Assembly: GCF_022811605.1 (NCBI RefSeq)
Contig: NZ_CP094533.1
Coordinates: 2,356,001 to 2,420,000, forward strand
Direction: 5' to 3'
Length of the DNA: 64,000 bases
DNA from: Agromyces soli
GTDB lineage: Bacteria; Actinomycetota; Actinomycetes; Actinomycetales; Microbacteriaceae
Shown: positions 19,899 to 29,508 of the stretch, one piece after another
Position numbering within the stretch: the stretch's first letter is position 1
Layout of the letters: every line of letters begins with the position of its first letter
Notes under the pieces: model-generated
What the model saw: only the letters and a program-made list of their open reading frames with translations
Database searches by the model: none
What the model was told of the DNA's origin: nothing
Translations under genes and position numbers: made by a program

Positions 19899-20338
19899 CC
19901 GAGCACGCGGCACCGGTGTCGACCTGGAGCCGGGTCGGCGGGCTCCTGCTCGCGGCGCTGATCGGTCTCGTCTACGGCGCGGTCGCCACGATCGGGCATC
20001 GCCAGAGCTTCGAGCTCGGCGGCGTGTTCGTGCCCTGGGGGCTCGTCGCCGGGCTGCTCGGGGTCGCCGCGCTCCTCCTCGGCATCCGCCTCGTGGCCGG
20101 CGGCCGCTGGGCCGCCGCCGCCGCCGCGGTCGGCATCATCGGGATCGTCGCGCTGCTCTCCCTGCCGGGCCCCGGTGGCTCGGTGCTCATCGCGAGCGGG
20201 CTGGTCGGCACCGTCTGGTCGGTCGGGCCCGCGCTCATCGCGGTGCTGATCGTCGCCTGGCCCTCGCTGCCGCAGCGCCGCCGGCCGCCGCTGACGGCGG
20301 TCCCCGCGTCCTCCGGTGACGCCACGACCGCGCCGTGA
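19895..20338 (+). CDS. Integral membrane protein, function unknown
   Basis: 147 residues with four predicted hydrophobic helices (LLLAALIGLVYGAVAT, LVAGLLGVAALLLGIRLV, AAAAAVGIIGIVALLSL, ALIAVLIVAWPSL). This layout is found in actinobacterial DUF6113-like proteins. The GTG start overlaps the stop of the preceding lipoprotein gene. Ferredoxin fdxA follows 48 bases later, and conserved linkage of this pair with fdxA and dapC is plausible. No function can be assigned. Confidence 0.65.
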   Translation: MTEHAAPVSTWSRVGGLLLAALIGLVYGAVATIGHRQSFELGGVFVPWGLVAGLLGVAALLLGIRLVAGGRWAAAAAAVGIIGIVALLSLPGPGGSVLIASGLVGTVWSVGPALIAVLIVAWPSLPQRRRPPLTAVPASSGDATTAP

Positions 20339-20352
20339 GCCGCGGGGCCGCT

Positions 20353-20358
20353 CTAGAC
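20353..20358 (+). promoter_or_regulatory. Candidate -10 box before fdxA
   Basis: TAGACT lies 28 bases before the fdxA start. A ribosome site (aaggga) lies between them, so this transcript has a short leader. Confidence 0.4.
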
Positions 20359-20386
20359 TGAAGCGACCGTTTCGAAGGGACGAGCC

Positions 20387-20707
20387 GTGACGTATGTGAT
20401 CGCGCTGCCGTGCGTGGACGTGAAAGACCGCGCCTGCATCGACGAGTGCCCCGTGGACTGCATCTACGAGGGCGAGCGATCGCTGTACATCCACCCCGAC
20501 GAGTGCGTCGACTGCGGTGCCTGCGAGCCCGTCTGCCCGGTCGAGGCGATCTACTACGAGGACGACCTGCCCGACGAGTGGGCCGACTACTACAAGGCGA
20601 ACGTCGAGTTCTTCGACGAGATCGGCTCGCCCGGCGGCGCCGCGAAGGTCGGCGTCATCGCCTACGACCACCCGGTCGTCGCGGCCCTTCCCCCGCAGGC
20701 GCACTGA
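20387..20707 (+). CDS. fdxA: Ferredoxin, 7Fe type (3Fe-4S/4Fe-4S)
   Basis: Small acidic electron carrier of 106 residues. Cysteines are at positions 9, 17, 21, 25 and 40, 43, 46, 50 in the arrangement of seven-iron actinobacterial ferredoxins ([22 protein letters not shown], then [12 protein letters not shown]). Translation starts at GTG 20387 after aaggga. The stop is 2 bases before dapC, so the two are co-transcribed. This fdxA-dapC order is common in Actinobacteria. Confidence 0.94.
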   Translation: MTYVIALPCVDVKDRACIDECPVDCIYEGERSLYIHPDECVDCGACEPVCPVEAIYYEDDLPDEWADYYKANVEFFDEIGSPGGAAKVGVIAYDHPVVAALPPQAH

Positions 20708-20709
20708 GC

Positions 20710-21813
20710 ATGGCGCGGGGCGAGCTTCCCGACTACCCCTGGGACCTGATGGCGCCGTACCGCGAGACCGCGGCGGCGCATCCCGGCGGCCTGGTCGACC
20801 TGTCGATCGGCTCGCCCGTCGACGAGACGCCCGAGGTCGTGCGCGAGGCGCTGGCCGCCGCGACCGACGCGCACGCGTACCCGACCACGGTCGGCACCGA
20901 CGAACTCCGGGCCGAGATCGTGCGCTGGTTCGCGGATCGCCGGGGCGTCACCGGTCTCACCGAGGCCAACGTGCTGCCGACGATCGGGTCGAAAGAGCTG
21001 GTCGCGCTGCTGCCGTTCCTGCTCGGCCTCGGCGAGGGCGACGTCGTGGTGCATCCGCGGGCCGCATACCCGAGCTACGAGATGGGCGCGGTGCTGGTCG
21101 GCGCGACGGCGATGGCCGCCGACGATCCCGCGGACTGGCCGGCCGAGACGAAGCTCATCTGGCTGAACAGCCCCGGCAACCCCGACGGTCGCGTGCTCGG
21201 CCTCGACGAGCTGCGCGCCGCCCGCGCCCGGGCCCACGAGCTCGGCGCCGTCATCGTCAGCGACGAGTGCTACGCCGAACTCGGTTGGGAGGGGGAGTGG
21301 GCTGAGACCCCCGTGCCCTCGCTGCTCGACCCGCGCGTGATCGGCGACGACCGGCGTAACACCCTCGCGATCTACTCGCTGTCGAAGCAGTCGAACATGG
21401 CCGGATACCGCGCGGCGTTCGTCGCGGGCTGCCGCAGCGTGGTGTCGCGGATCTCGACCGTCCGCAAGCACGCCGGGCTCATGGTGCCCTTCCCGCTGCA
21501 GCAGGCCATGGTCGCGGCGCTCCGCGACGAACGGCACGTGGCCGAGCAGAAGGAGCGGTACCGGGCGAGGCGGGAGCGGCTGAAGCCGGCGCTCGAGTCG
21601 GCCGGCTTCCGCATCGATCACAGCGAGGCCGGGCTCTACCTGTGGGCGACCGAGGGGCGCGACGCGTGGGAGAGCATCGAGCGGCTCGCCGGCCTCGGCA
21701 TCCTCGCCGGCCCCGGGCACTTCTACGGCGTGCACTTCCCGCAGCACGTGCGGCTGTCGCTCACCGCGAGCGACGAGCGCATCGCCGAGGCGGCCGCTCG
21801 TCTGCGCGGCTGA
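20710..21813 (+). CDS. dapC: Succinyldiaminopimelate transaminase DapC
   Basis: PLP aminotransferase, class I/II fold, that makes N-succinyl-LL-2,6-diaminopimelate in lysine and peptidoglycan synthesis. SLSKQSNMAGYR carries the PLP lysine (K226). NSPGNPDGRVLG and SDECYAELGWEGE match the actinobacterial DapC subgroup. It has 367 residues and its start is 2 bases after the fdxA stop. Its partners dapD and dapE lie at 26017-28163, so three succinylase-pathway genes sit within 8 kb. Confidence 0.9.
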   Translation: MARGELPDYPWDLMAPYRETAAAHPGGLVDLSIGSPVDETPEVVREALAAATDAHAYPTTVGTDELRAEIVRWFADRRGVTGLTEANVLPTIGSKELVALLPFLLGLGEGDVVVHPRAAYPSYEMGAVLVGATAMAADDPADWPAETKLIWLNSPGNPDGRVLGLDELRAARARAHELGAVIVSDECYAELGWEGEWAETPVPSLLDPRVIGDDRRNTLAIYSLSKQSNMAGYRAAFVAGCRSVVSRISTVRKHAGLMVPFPLQQAMVAALRDERHVAEQKERYRARRERLKPALESAGFRIDHSEAGLYLWATEGRDAWESIERLAGLGILAGPGHFYGVHFPQHVRLSLTASDERIAEAAARLRG

Positions 21814-21873
21814 CGCGCTGATCCGCAGGGGATTGTCGGCAATCTCCAAGGATCGGGCGATGCTTTGGCGGGT

Positions 21874-21903
21874 GCGACAGTGTGCTCCGGGCGCGTCTAG
21901 GCT
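21874..21903 (+). promoter_or_regulatory. Candidate promoter of the citrate synthase gene
   Basis: -35 GCGACA (21874-21879), an 18-base spacer and -10 TAGGCT (21898-21903). It would give a leader of about 70 bases. Confidence 0.4.
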
Positions 21904-21980
21904 GTACTCGGGCAGCGGCCGCCAACCGGGCTGCACCCTTGAAGGCAGGTGACCGCACCATGACGATCACAGGAGGCGCC

Positions 21981-23291
21981 GTGACCGACGTCGTGAACTC
22001 CGCGGCCGGGCAGAACCCCGCGACCGCGACCCTGAACTACCCGGGCGGCACCGCCGAATTCCCGATCACCCCTGCGGTGCAGGGCAGCGCCAGCATCGAC
22101 CTGTCGACGCTCACGCGCCAGACGGGCCTCACCGGGCTCGACTACGGCTTCGTGAACACGGCCTCGACCCGGTCCGAGATCACCTACATCGACGGCGAGC
22201 AGGGCATCCTGCGCTATCGCGGGTACCCGATCGAGCAGCTCGCCGAGCACTCGACGTACCTCGAGGTCGCCTGGCTGCTGATCTACGGCGAGCTGCCGAC
22301 GGCCGACCAGCTGGCCGACTTCGACGACAAGGTCCGCCGGCACACGCTGCTGCACGAAGACCTGAAGCGCTTCTTCTCCGCGCTGCCGCACACGGCGCAC
22401 CCGATGTCGGTGCTGTCGAGCGCCGTCGCCGCGCTGTCCACGTACTACGAGGGCTCCTCCGACCCGCACGACCCCGACCATGTCGAGGTCACGACGCTGC
22501 GCCTGCTGGCGAAGCTGCCGGTCATCGCCGCCTACGCGCACAAGAAGAGCGTCGGCCAGGCGTTCCTCTACCCGGACAACTCGCTGAACTTCGTCGAGAA
22601 CTTCCTGCGCCTGAACTTCGGCAACATGGCCGAGCCGTACGTGCTCGAGCCCACCCTGGTCCGTGCGCTCGACCGCCTGCTCATCCTGCACGAGGACCAC
22701 GAGCAGAACGCCTCGACCTCCACGGTGCGGCTGGTCGGCTCGACGGGCGCGAACCTGTACTCGTCGATTTCGGCCGGCATCCAGGCCCTCTCCGGTCCGC
22801 TGCACGGCGGCGCGAACGAGGCCGTGCTGCAGATGCTCGCCCGCATCCAGGAGTCCGGCGAGGGCGTCGCGAAGTTCGTCGAGCGTGTGAAGCGCAAGGA
22901 GGACGGGGTGAAGCTCATGGGCTTCGGACACCGCGTCTACAAGAACTACGACCCGCGCGCCAAGATCGTGAAGGAGTCGGCCGACGCCGTGCTCGAGAGC
23001 CTCGGGGTGAACGACCCGCTGCTCGACATCGCGAAGGAGCTCGAGCAGTTCGCGCTGCAGGACGACTACTTCAAGGAGCGCCGGCTCTACCCGAACGTCG
23101 ACTTCTACACCGGCGTCATCTACAAGGCCATGGGCTTCCCGACGCGCATGTTCACGGTGCTCTTCGCGATCGGCCGGCTGCCCGGCTGGATCGCGCACTG
23201 GCGCGAGATGAACCTCGACCCGCAGACCAAGATCGGCCGCCCGCAGCAGCTGTACACGGGGGCGCCGGAGCGCCGGTACCCCGGGGTCTGA
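21981..23291 (+). CDS. gltA: Citrate synthase
   Basis: Condenses acetyl-CoA with oxaloacetate, the entry of the citric acid cycle. Type II-like, 436 residues. SGPLHGGANEAVLQML and MGFGHRVYKNYDPRA hold the catalytic histidines, and RPQQLYTGAPERRY is the usual C-terminus. Two starts are possible. GTG 21981 follows a full aggagg four bases away, and ATG 21960 follows aggtga and would add seven residues. I prefer 21981, but the evidence is close to even. The gene ends at a strong bidirectional hairpin. Confidence 0.95.
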   Translation: MTDVVNSAAGQNPATATLNYPGGTAEFPITPAVQGSASIDLSTLTRQTGLTGLDYGFVNTASTRSEITYIDGEQGILRYRGYPIEQLAEHSTYLEVAWLLIYGELPTADQLADFDDKVRRHTLLHEDLKRFFSALPHTAHPMSVLSSAVAALSTYYEGSSDPHDPDHVEVTTLRLLAKLPVIAAYAHKKSVGQAFLYPDNSLNFVENFLRLNFGNMAEPYVLEPTLVRALDRLLILHEDHEQNASTSTVRLVGSTGANLYSSISAGIQALSGPLHGGANEAVLQMLARIQESGEGVAKFVERVKRKEDGVKLMGFGHRVYKNYDPRAKIVKESADAVLESLGVNDPLLDIAKELEQFALQDDYFKERRLYPNVDFYTGVIYKAMGFPTRMFTVLFAIGRLPGWIAHWREMNLDPQTKIGRPQQLYTGAPERRYPGV

Positions 23292-23304
23292 GCACGCCCT
23301 CGAA

Positions 23305-23337
23305 CGAACGCCGGCCGCGTCACGCGGCCGGCGTTCG
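23305..23337. terminator. Bidirectional terminator between gltA and the acylase gene
   Basis: A 15-bp perfect stem (cgaacgccggccgcg and its complement) with a tca loop, between two convergent genes 14 and 19 bases away. Confidence 0.8.
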
Positions 23338-23355
23338 GCGTTTCCGCCGAGCGGC

Positions 23356-25920
23356 TCAGCCGGCGGGACGGAGCGTCAGCTCGTCGACGGATGCCGCGGC
23401 GACCGCCTCCGGCGTGTACGCCCACGGGCGCTGCTCGCCGCGCTGCCACAGCGGCGCCTGATCGTCGTAGTGCCGGTGGAAGGCGTGCCCGGAGGCCCCG
23501 GTGAGGTTCACCCAGGTCGAGCGGTCGAAGTCGGCGAGGTCTACCACCATCCGCATCGACGGCACCCAGTCGACGCCGTAGCCGAGCGAGGCGTCCCAGC
23601 CGATCGCGTTCACGATCGCCGAGCCGCCGCCGAGCCGGTACGGCCCGCGGTTGAAGAGCCACTCGATGGGCGCGATGCCGGACTCGCCGAAGCTCTGGTT
23701 CGTCAGGGTCAGCGTGTGCAGCTCGCCCCAGCTCCATCGATCGGGGTTCGAGCCGAGCAGGCTCCGCGTCTCGGTCCAGGCGGTGGCGAGGGCATCGGCG
23801 ATCATTCCGTCGCGGCCGGTGACGCCGCGCTGCTCGTCGCTCCACCACGGCGACTCGGGGTCGCTGAGGAGGGTGCCGACGACGCTGAACCAGCGGTCCC
23901 CGCCGACCGGGCGGGTGCCCTCGGGGAGATCGCCGAACATGCCGTCGAGGAGGGTGCGCCAGAACACCGCGAAGTAGGCGGCCTGGCCGCTGTCGGCGTC
24001 GGCGTGCGCATCCCAGCCGGCGAGGTAGTCGGCGCCCGCCTTCGCCTCGCCCGAGAGCTCCAGCTCCGCGATGAGCGGCAGGAACGCCTCGGCGTTCGCG
24101 TCGCGGGTGTCGAGCTGGATGGCGGCGAGGTCCTCGGCGCTGAGCTTCGCCCCGCCGTCGAGCGCCTCGGCGAGGCGGCGTTCGATGCCGTCGGCCCGGT
24201 ACCCGAGGTCCCAGTCGGCGGTGAGGAACGGGCCGTCGGCGGTGACGGCGTTGTTCGCCGTGATGATGACGCCGCGCTCCGGGTTGTAGAGCGAAGGCAG
24301 CTCGGCGAAGGGGATGGCGCCGGTCCACCGGTTCGCGCTCGTCCACCCCGGCAGCGGCACGGTGCCGTCGCCGACGCTGCGGATCGGGATGTCGCCGGGC
24401 GCCTGGTAACCGATGTTGCCCTCGACGTCCGCGTAGACGAGGTTCTGGCTCGGCACGTCGAACAGCGACGCGGCCGTGCGGAAGTCGTCCCAGTTCTGCG
24501 CGCGGTTCAGCGCGAAGATCGCCTGCGGCGTCGTTCCCGCCGTGAGCGCGGTCCACGCGAGCGAGAGCTCGATGGAGCCCTCACCCGGATCGGTCTCGTC
24601 GGCGGCCGCGGCGATGCGCTCGAAGCTCTCCCCGATCCCCGTCACGAGCGGGCCGCGGCCGGTGGCTCGGACCGTGACGGTGACGGGATCGCCGCCCGCG
24701 ACCGCGATCGTCTCCTCGCGCAGCTGCAGCGGCCGGCGCACGCCGTCCAGCTCGTAGTCCTCGCCCTCGACACGCTCCAGGAACAGGTCGGCGACGTCGG
24801 GGCCGAGGTTCGTGAAGCCCCACGACACCCGGTCGTTGTGGCCGATGACGACGCCCGGCAGCCCGGAGAAGGTGTACCCGGCGACGTCGTAGGCGCACTG
24901 CTCGGTGCGCTCCGCGCAGCGCAGCCCCATCTGGTACCAGATCGACGGCATCGCGGGGCCGAGGTGCGGGTCGTTCGCGAGGAGCGGCAGTCCGGACTCG
25001 GTGTGCGCGCCCGAGACCACCCACGAGTTGGAGCCGAGGTCGCCGCCGGCCGGGCCGAACAACTCGGGGAGGCCGTCGAGCGCTCCTCGGAGCTCGCGGA
25101 GCGAGGCCGCAGCGTCCGCGGATCCGGCCGAGGCATCCGCCGCCCCGTCATCGTCGATCTGCGACGCCGCGCCGCTCGAGGCGGGGGCTGCAGCCGCTCC
25201 CGGGCCGCCGAGGATGGTCGGCATCGAGCCGAAGGGGTAGCCGGGATGCAGCCGCGCCACCTCCTCGGGCGGGAGCTCGGTGGCGAGCAGCGCCCGGTCG
25301 ATCTCGTCCTCGAGGTTGCTGCGGAGGTCCCACGCCATCGCCTTGAGCCACGCGATGGAGTCGACGGCCGTCCACGGCTCGGGGGAGTAGCCGGGGTTCT
25401 GCAGGCCGAGCACCGCGTACTCGAGTGAGAGGTCCGCGCCGCCGCGTTCGGCGAGATAGGCGTTCACGCCGTCGGCGTAGGCGTCGTAGATCGCCCGGGT
25501 GGCCTCGTCGAGGAGCTCGTACTCCTGCTCGGCGATGCCCCGCCAGTTCAGGGTGCGGATGAAGGCGTCGGTCGGCACCTGCGAGGCACCGAAGAGCTCG
25601 GCGAGCCGGCCGGCAGTGACGTGCCGGCGGAAGTCCATCTCCCAGAAGCGGTCCTGCGCGTGCACGTAGCCCTGAGCGAGGAAGAGGTCGTGGTCGTTCG
25701 TCGCGACGATGGTCGGCAGACCGGCGTCGTCGCGTTCGACCGTGACCTCGGCCTCGAGACCGGGCACGTCGACGGTGCCGCTCGTCTGCGGGAAGGAGCG
25801 CTGCACCGTCCACCAGCCGAAGCCCCAGCCGGCGCCCGCGAGGACGAGCACGGTGACGAGCAGCCCGACGAGGAATTTCAGCAGACCTGACCGACGGGTC
25901 CGCGGTGCATCCGTGCCCAA
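23356..25920 (-). CDS. Penicillin acylase family protein (Ntn hydrolase)
   Basis: Membrane-anchored or secreted amidase precursor of 854 residues. An N-terminal helix (FLVGLLVTVLVLAGAGWGFGWW) precedes the small alpha chain. An acidic, Ala-rich spacer (about 230-275) matches the peptide usually removed. The beta chain should begin at Ser297 in GGDLGSNSWVVSG, the N-terminal nucleophile freed by self-cleavage. GLPLLANDPHLG and FALNRAQNWDDF are family motifs. The TTG start at 25920 is chosen because gaggg lies at proper distance, and a GTG at 25926 is close. Substrate is unknown. Acyl-homoserine-lactone or beta-lactam acylases share this fold. Confidence 0.9.
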   Translation of the reverse strand: MGTDAPRTRRSGLLKFLVGLLVTVLVLAGAGWGFGWWTVQRSFPQTSGTVDVPGLEAEVTVERDDAGLPTIVATNDHDLFLAQGYVHAQDRFWEMDFRRHVTAGRLAELFGASQVPTDAFIRTLNWRGIAEQEYELLDEATRAIYDAYADGVNAYLAERGGADLSLEYAVLGLQNPGYSPEPWTAVDSIAWLKAMAWDLRSNLEDEIDRALLATELPPEEVARLHPGYPFGSMPTILGGPGAAAAPASSGAASQIDDDGAADASAGSADAAASLRELRGALDGLPELFGPAGGDLGSNSWVVSGAHTESGLPLLANDPHLGPAMPSIWYQMGLRCAERTEQCAYDVAGYTFSGLPGVVIGHNDRVSWGFTNLGPDVADLFLERVEGEDYELDGVRRPLQLREETIAVAGGDPVTVTVRATGRGPLVTGIGESFERIAAAADETDPGEGSIELSLAWTALTAGTTPQAIFALNRAQNWDDFRTAASLFDVPSQNLVYADVEGNIGYQAPGDIPIRSVGDGTVPLPGWTSANRWTGAIPFAELPSLYNPERGVIITANNAVTADGPFLTADWDLGYRADGIERRLAEALDGGAKLSAEDLAAIQLDTRDANAEAFLPLIAELELSGEAKAGADYLAGWDAHADADSGQAAYFAVFWRTLLDGMFGDLPEGTRPVGGDRWFSVVGTLLSDPESPWWSDEQRGVTGRDGMIADALATAWTETRSLLGSNPDRWSWGELHTLTLTNQSFGESGIAPIEWLFNRGPYRLGGGSAIVNAIGWDASLGYGVDWVPSMRMVVDLADFDRSTWVNLTGASGHAFHRHYDDQAPLWQRGEQRPWAYTPEAVAAASVDELTLRPAG

Positions 25921-25987
25921 TGCCACTCCCTCGTGACGCGCATGACGGCGGCCGCCACGCGGCGGCCTGGGCACTCACTGTACCGGA

Positions 25988-26004
25988 CGGCCGCGTTGCG
26001 GCCG
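25988..26004 (-). terminator. Hairpin after dapD
   Basis: A short 7-bp stem (cggccgc and gcggccg) just after the dapD stop on the minus strand. A second hairpin (gccgcc and ggcggc, 25951-25966) follows. These may separate dapD from the acylase gene. Confidence 0.4.
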
Positions 26005-26016
26005 CCGGCGCCGCCG

Positions 26017-26979
26017 TCAGGCGTGCAGTGCGTCGTTCAGCACGACGCCGCTGCCCGAGCGGGACAGCACCTCCACCCGGCCGTTCAGCGAGTTGCGCCG
26101 GAACAGCAGGCCGGGCTGACCGGAGAGCTCCAGCGCCTTCACGGTGCGCTCCTCGCCGTCGCCCACGATCGCGACCTTCGTGCCGGCCGTCACGTAGAGA
26201 CCGGCTTCGACGACCGAGTCGTCGCCGATCGAGATGCCGATGCCCGAGTTCGCCCCGAGCAGCGCCCGCTCGCCGATCTCGACGCGCTGCGTGCCGCCGC
26301 CCGAGAGGGTGCCCATGATGGAGGCGCCGCCGCCGATGTCGCTGCCGTCGCCGACGACGACGCCCTGCGAGATGCGGCCCTCGACCATGGAGGCGCCGAG
26401 GGTGCCGGCGTTGAAGTTCACGAAGCCCTCGTGCATCACCGTCGTGCCCGGCGCGAGGTGCGCGCCGAGGCGCACCCGGGAGGCGTCGGCGATGCGGACC
26501 CGCTCGGGAGTGACGTAGTCGAGCAGGCGGGGGAACTTGTCGAGGCCGGTGGCGTGGATGCCGTGCCGCTGCAGGGCGGGGCGGAGCCGGTCGAAGTCGG
26601 CCGGGTGCACGGGGCCCGCGTTCGTCCAGACGACGGCGGGCAGGTGCGCGAAGATGCCGTCGAGGTTCAGGCCGTTGGGTCGTACCAGGAGGTGCGAGAG
26701 CAGGTGCAGCCGGAGGTAGGCGTCGGCGGTGCCCGCGGGGGCGGCGTCGAGCTCGAGCTCGACGGTGACCGCCTCGATGGTGACGGCGCGCCGCTCGTCG
26801 GCGCCGGTGAGCGCCTCGATCTCGGCGGGAAGGATCCAGCGCTCGCGACCGTCGGGGAGGCCGCCGAGGGCGGGGGACGGGAACCAGGCGTCGAGCACCG
26901 TGCCGTCGGCGGCGATCGTGGCGAGGCCGTCGGCCCAGGCGCGGCGGTCGGAGGCGGGGGCGGCGGCGTTCGCGGACAT
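26017..26979 (-). CDS. dapD: Tetrahydrodipicolinate N-succinyltransferase DapD
   Basis: Adds succinyl from succinyl-CoA to tetrahydrodipicolinate in lysine and diaminopimelate synthesis. At 320 residues it is the actinobacterial type. The N-terminal domain starts near [15 protein letters not shown]. Imperfect hexapeptide repeats of a left-handed beta helix run from about residue 175 to 265 ([53 protein letters not shown]). The ATG at 26979 has a GGAAGG site. It diverges from dapE, and their starts are 83 bases apart, so the two may share regulation. Confidence 0.93.
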   Translation of the reverse strand: MSANAAAPASDRRAWADGLATIAADGTVLDAWFPSPALGGLPDGRERWILPAEIEALTGADERRAVTIEAVTVELELDAAPAGTADAYLRLHLLSHLLVRPNGLNLDGIFAHLPAVVWTNAGPVHPADFDRLRPALQRHGIHATGLDKFPRLLDYVTPERVRIADASRVRLGAHLAPGTTVMHEGFVNFNAGTLGASMVEGRISQGVVVGDGSDIGGGASIMGTLSGGGTQRVEIGERALLGANSGIGISIGDDSVVEAGLYVTAGTKVAIVGDGEERTVKALELSGQPGLLFRRNSLNGRVEVLSRSGSGVVLNDALHA

Positions 26980-27050
26980 GCCTTCCAGCGTATCGACCGC
27001 CGCAGCGATGTGACGCCCGCGGTCGGCCGGACGGCCCGGACGCACCCGCA

Positions 27051-27056
27051 TAGACT
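27051..27056 (+). promoter_or_regulatory. -10 box of a likely leaderless dapE transcript
   Basis: TAGACT is followed by 6 bases and then ATG 27063. No ribosome site other than the short G-run lies between them. Confidence 0.5.
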
Positions 27057-27062
27057 CGGGGG

Positions 27063-28163
27063 ATGCCGGACGCACACGCCACCCCCGCCCTCGATCTCGC
27101 CGCGGACGTCGTGACGATCACGCGGGCGATCTGCGACGTCCCGAGCGTCTCCGGCGACGAGGGGCGGCTCGCCGAGCTCGTGATGCGGGCGCTCGCGGGC
27201 GCCGCGCACCTCGAGCTCGTCCGCGACGGCGACGCGGTGGTCGCGCGGACGAACCTCGGCCGGGACCGGCGGGTCGTCATCGCCGGCCATCTCGACACCG
27301 TGCCGATCAACGGCAACGTGCCGACCCGCTTCGAGACCGACGAGGACGGCACCGAGTACCTCTGGGGCCGCGGGACGGTGGACATGAAGGCCGGCGTCGC
27401 CGTGCAGCTGAAGCTCGCGGCCGAGCTCGCCGAGCCCGCCGTCGACGTCACCTGGGTCTGGTACGACCACGAGGAGGTGTCCGCCGCCCTGAACGGCCTC
27501 GGCCGCATCGCCCGCACCGCCCCCGGCCTGCTCGCGGGCGACTTCGCGATCCTCGGCGAGCCGTCGAACGGCCAGGTCGAGGGCGGCTGCAACGGCACGC
27601 TGCGCGCCGAGGTCCGCACGAGCGGTCTGCGCGCGCACTCCGCCCGCAGCTGGGTCGGTGACAACGCGATCCACAAGCTCGCGCCGGCGCTCGCGAAGCT
27701 CGCCGCCTACGAGGCCGAGACGATCGAGGTGGACGGCCTCGCCTACCGCGAGGGGCTCAACGCCGTGATCGTGCGCGGCGGCATCGCGGGCAACGTCATC
27801 CCCGACGAGGCGGTGCTCGAGGTGAACTACCGCTTCGCGCCGTCGAAGTCCGCGGCCGAGGCGGCCGAGTTCGTCACCGCGTTCTTCGACGGCTTCGAGG
27901 TCGCCGTGGTGGATGCGGCGGACGGGGCTCGGCCCGGGCTCGACGACCCGCTCGCGCAGGAGTTCGTGCGCGCCGTCGGCGCCGAGGCCCGTCCGAAGTA
28001 CGGCTGGACGGACGTCGCCCGCTTCAGCGCGATGGGCGTCCCCGCCGTGAACTTCGGGCCCGGCGACCCGCTGAAGGCCCACGCCGACGACGAGCGCGTC
28101 GCGGTGGCTCAGATCGTCGACTGCGAGCGCGCGCTGCGCGCCTGGCTCACCGCCGCGGGCTGA
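27063..28163 (+). CDS. dapE: Succinyl-diaminopimelate desuccinylase DapE
   Basis: Zinc hydrolase (M20 family) that releases succinate from N-succinyl-LL-diaminopimelate. It has 366 residues. Metal-ligand motifs are visible: [36 protein letters not shown] with the catalytic Glu pair, [10 protein letters not shown], and a C-terminal His in [10 protein letters not shown]. It is divergent from dapD. Its stop is 9 bases before the next membrane-protein gene. Confidence 0.94.
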   Translation: MPDAHATPALDLAADVVTITRAICDVPSVSGDEGRLAELVMRALAGAAHLELVRDGDAVVARTNLGRDRRVVIAGHLDTVPINGNVPTRFETDEDGTEYLWGRGTVDMKAGVAVQLKLAAELAEPAVDVTWVWYDHEEVSAALNGLGRIARTAPGLLAGDFAILGEPSNGQVEGGCNGTLRAEVRTSGLRAHSARSWVGDNAIHKLAPALAKLAAYEAETIEVDGLAYREGLNAVIVRGGIAGNVIPDEAVLEVNYRFAPSKSAAEAAEFVTAFFDGFEVAVVDAADGARPGLDDPLAQEFVRAVGAEARPKYGWTDVARFSAMGVPAVNFGPGDPLKAHADDERVAVAQIVDCERALRAWLTAAG

Positions 28164-28171
28164 GGCCGCCG

Positions 28172-29413
28172 ATGCCCGTGCCGGCCGTTCCGTCGCCAGA
28201 GGCGGTCAGGGTCTCGCGGTGGTCGCCGCGGGTGCGGTGGCGGCTCCTGCCGTGGTGGGGGCGGGTCGCGCTGATCTGGTTCGGCGCCCGCGCGGTGACG
28301 ACGGTGTTCGTGCTGGTCTTCGCCGACGGGCAGCTCGCGAACGCGTGGACCGGGGCGAAGCCCGACCTCTTCGCCTTCTCGAACCTCTGGGATGCCCGCT
28401 GGTACCAGATCATCGCGACGGGCGGATACCCGAGCGAGCTGCCGCTCGACGAGAGCGGGCACGTCACCGAGAACGCCTGGGCCTTCCTGCCGGTGTTCCC
28501 CGCGCTCGTCCGCGGCGTCACCTTCCTCGGCATCCCGTGGAACGTCGCCTCGGTGCTCGTCGCGGTCGCCGCGGGCCTCGGCGCGGCGCTCGTGCTGCAT
28601 CGGCTGCTCTCGCGCTTCCTCGAGCCCGATCGGGCGATGTTCGCGATCGTGCTGTTCGCCGTGGCGCCGGTCTCGCCGATCATGCAGTTCGGCTACGCGG
28701 AGTCCCTCGGCGCGCTCCTGCTCGCCGTGGCGCTGCTCCTGCTCGTGGAGCGCCGGTACGGCTGGCTCGTCCCGGTGCTCGCCGTGTGGGCGTTCACCCG
28801 GCCGGGCGCCCTCGCCTTCGCCCTGACGCTCGGGTTGCACTTCCTCGTGCGCTGGTGGCGGCGGCGGGACGACCCGTTCCCCGCTCGCGAGCAGCTCGTC
28901 GTCATCGGCGTCGGCCTCTTCGCCGCGGCCGTGGGCTTCGCCTGGCCGGGCGTCGTCTGGGCCGTCACCGGCGAGGCGTCCGGCTACACGGAGACGGAGC
29001 TCGCCTGGCGGGCCGGTTACCTCGGGCATCAGGAGCTCGTGCCCTTCACCGCGTGGTTCCAGGGCGGCGCGTGGTGGGCGGACTTCGTGGGCCTGCCGGC
29101 GTGGCTCGGAATGCTCGTCGTGGTCGTGATGATCGCGGCGTTCGCCCTCGTTCTGCTGCTGCCGGCCGTGCGCCGGCTCGGTCTCGACATCCGGCTCTGG
29201 CTCGCTTCCTACGGCCTCTACCTGCTCGCGGTGTTCTTCCCGCAGTCGAGCACGTTCCGCATCCTCATGCCGATGTTTCCGCTCGTGGGCGCCCTCGCCG
29301 TGCCGCGCGCGCGGTGGTACCGCTGGAGCCTCGTCGTGCTGCTCCTCGCCCTGCAGTGGGTGTGGCTGCACTTCTGCTGGGCGGTGTCCGCGTACGACTG
29401 GAGTCCGCCCTGA
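28172..29413 (+). CDS. Polytopic membrane protein, GT-C/PIG-V-like
   Basis: 413 residues with about ten hydrophobic helices. After a basic N-terminus there is a helix and then FSNLWDARWYQIIATGGYPSE in the first outer loop. The WD..WY..IA..GY pattern resembles the first-loop signature of GT-C mannosyltransferases of the PIG-V type, which use polyprenyl-linked sugars. The C-terminal loop FPQSSTFRILMPMFPL also fits that group. No soluble catalytic domain is present. I take it as a probable membrane glycosyltransferase, with the donor and acceptor unknown. It lies 9 bases after dapE and may share its transcript. Confidence 0.7.
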   Translation: MPVPAVPSPEAVRVSRWSPRVRWRLLPWWGRVALIWFGARAVTTVFVLVFADGQLANAWTGAKPDLFAFSNLWDARWYQIIATGGYPSELPLDESGHVTENAWAFLPVFPALVRGVTFLGIPWNVASVLVAVAAGLGAALVLHRLLSRFLEPDRAMFAIVLFAVAPVSPIMQFGYAESLGALLLAVALLLLVERRYGWLVPVLAVWAFTRPGALAFALTLGLHFLVRWWRRRDDPFPAREQLVVIGVGLFAAAVGFAWPGVVWAVTGEASGYTETELAWRAGYLGHQELVPFTAWFQGGAWWADFVGLPAWLGMLVVVVMIAAFALVLLLPAVRRLGLDIRLWLASYGLYLLAVFFPQSSTFRILMPMFPLVGALAVPRARWYRWSLVVLLLALQWVWLHFCWAVSAYDWSPP

Positions 29414-29473
29414 CGCGCGAGTGAATTCTTCACACAACTCGCCCGGGATTTCCGAAGGACTCCTGACATGGCA

Positions 29474-29479
29474 GATAAT
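29474..29479 (+). promoter_or_regulatory. Candidate -10 box of the DUF3117 gene
   Basis: GATAAT is the most consensus-like -10 in the region. TTCCGA lies 18 bases upstream as a weak -35. Confidence 0.45.
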
Positions 29480-29508
29480 GGAAGCTCAGCCACGAAAGGG
29501 GTAACTCA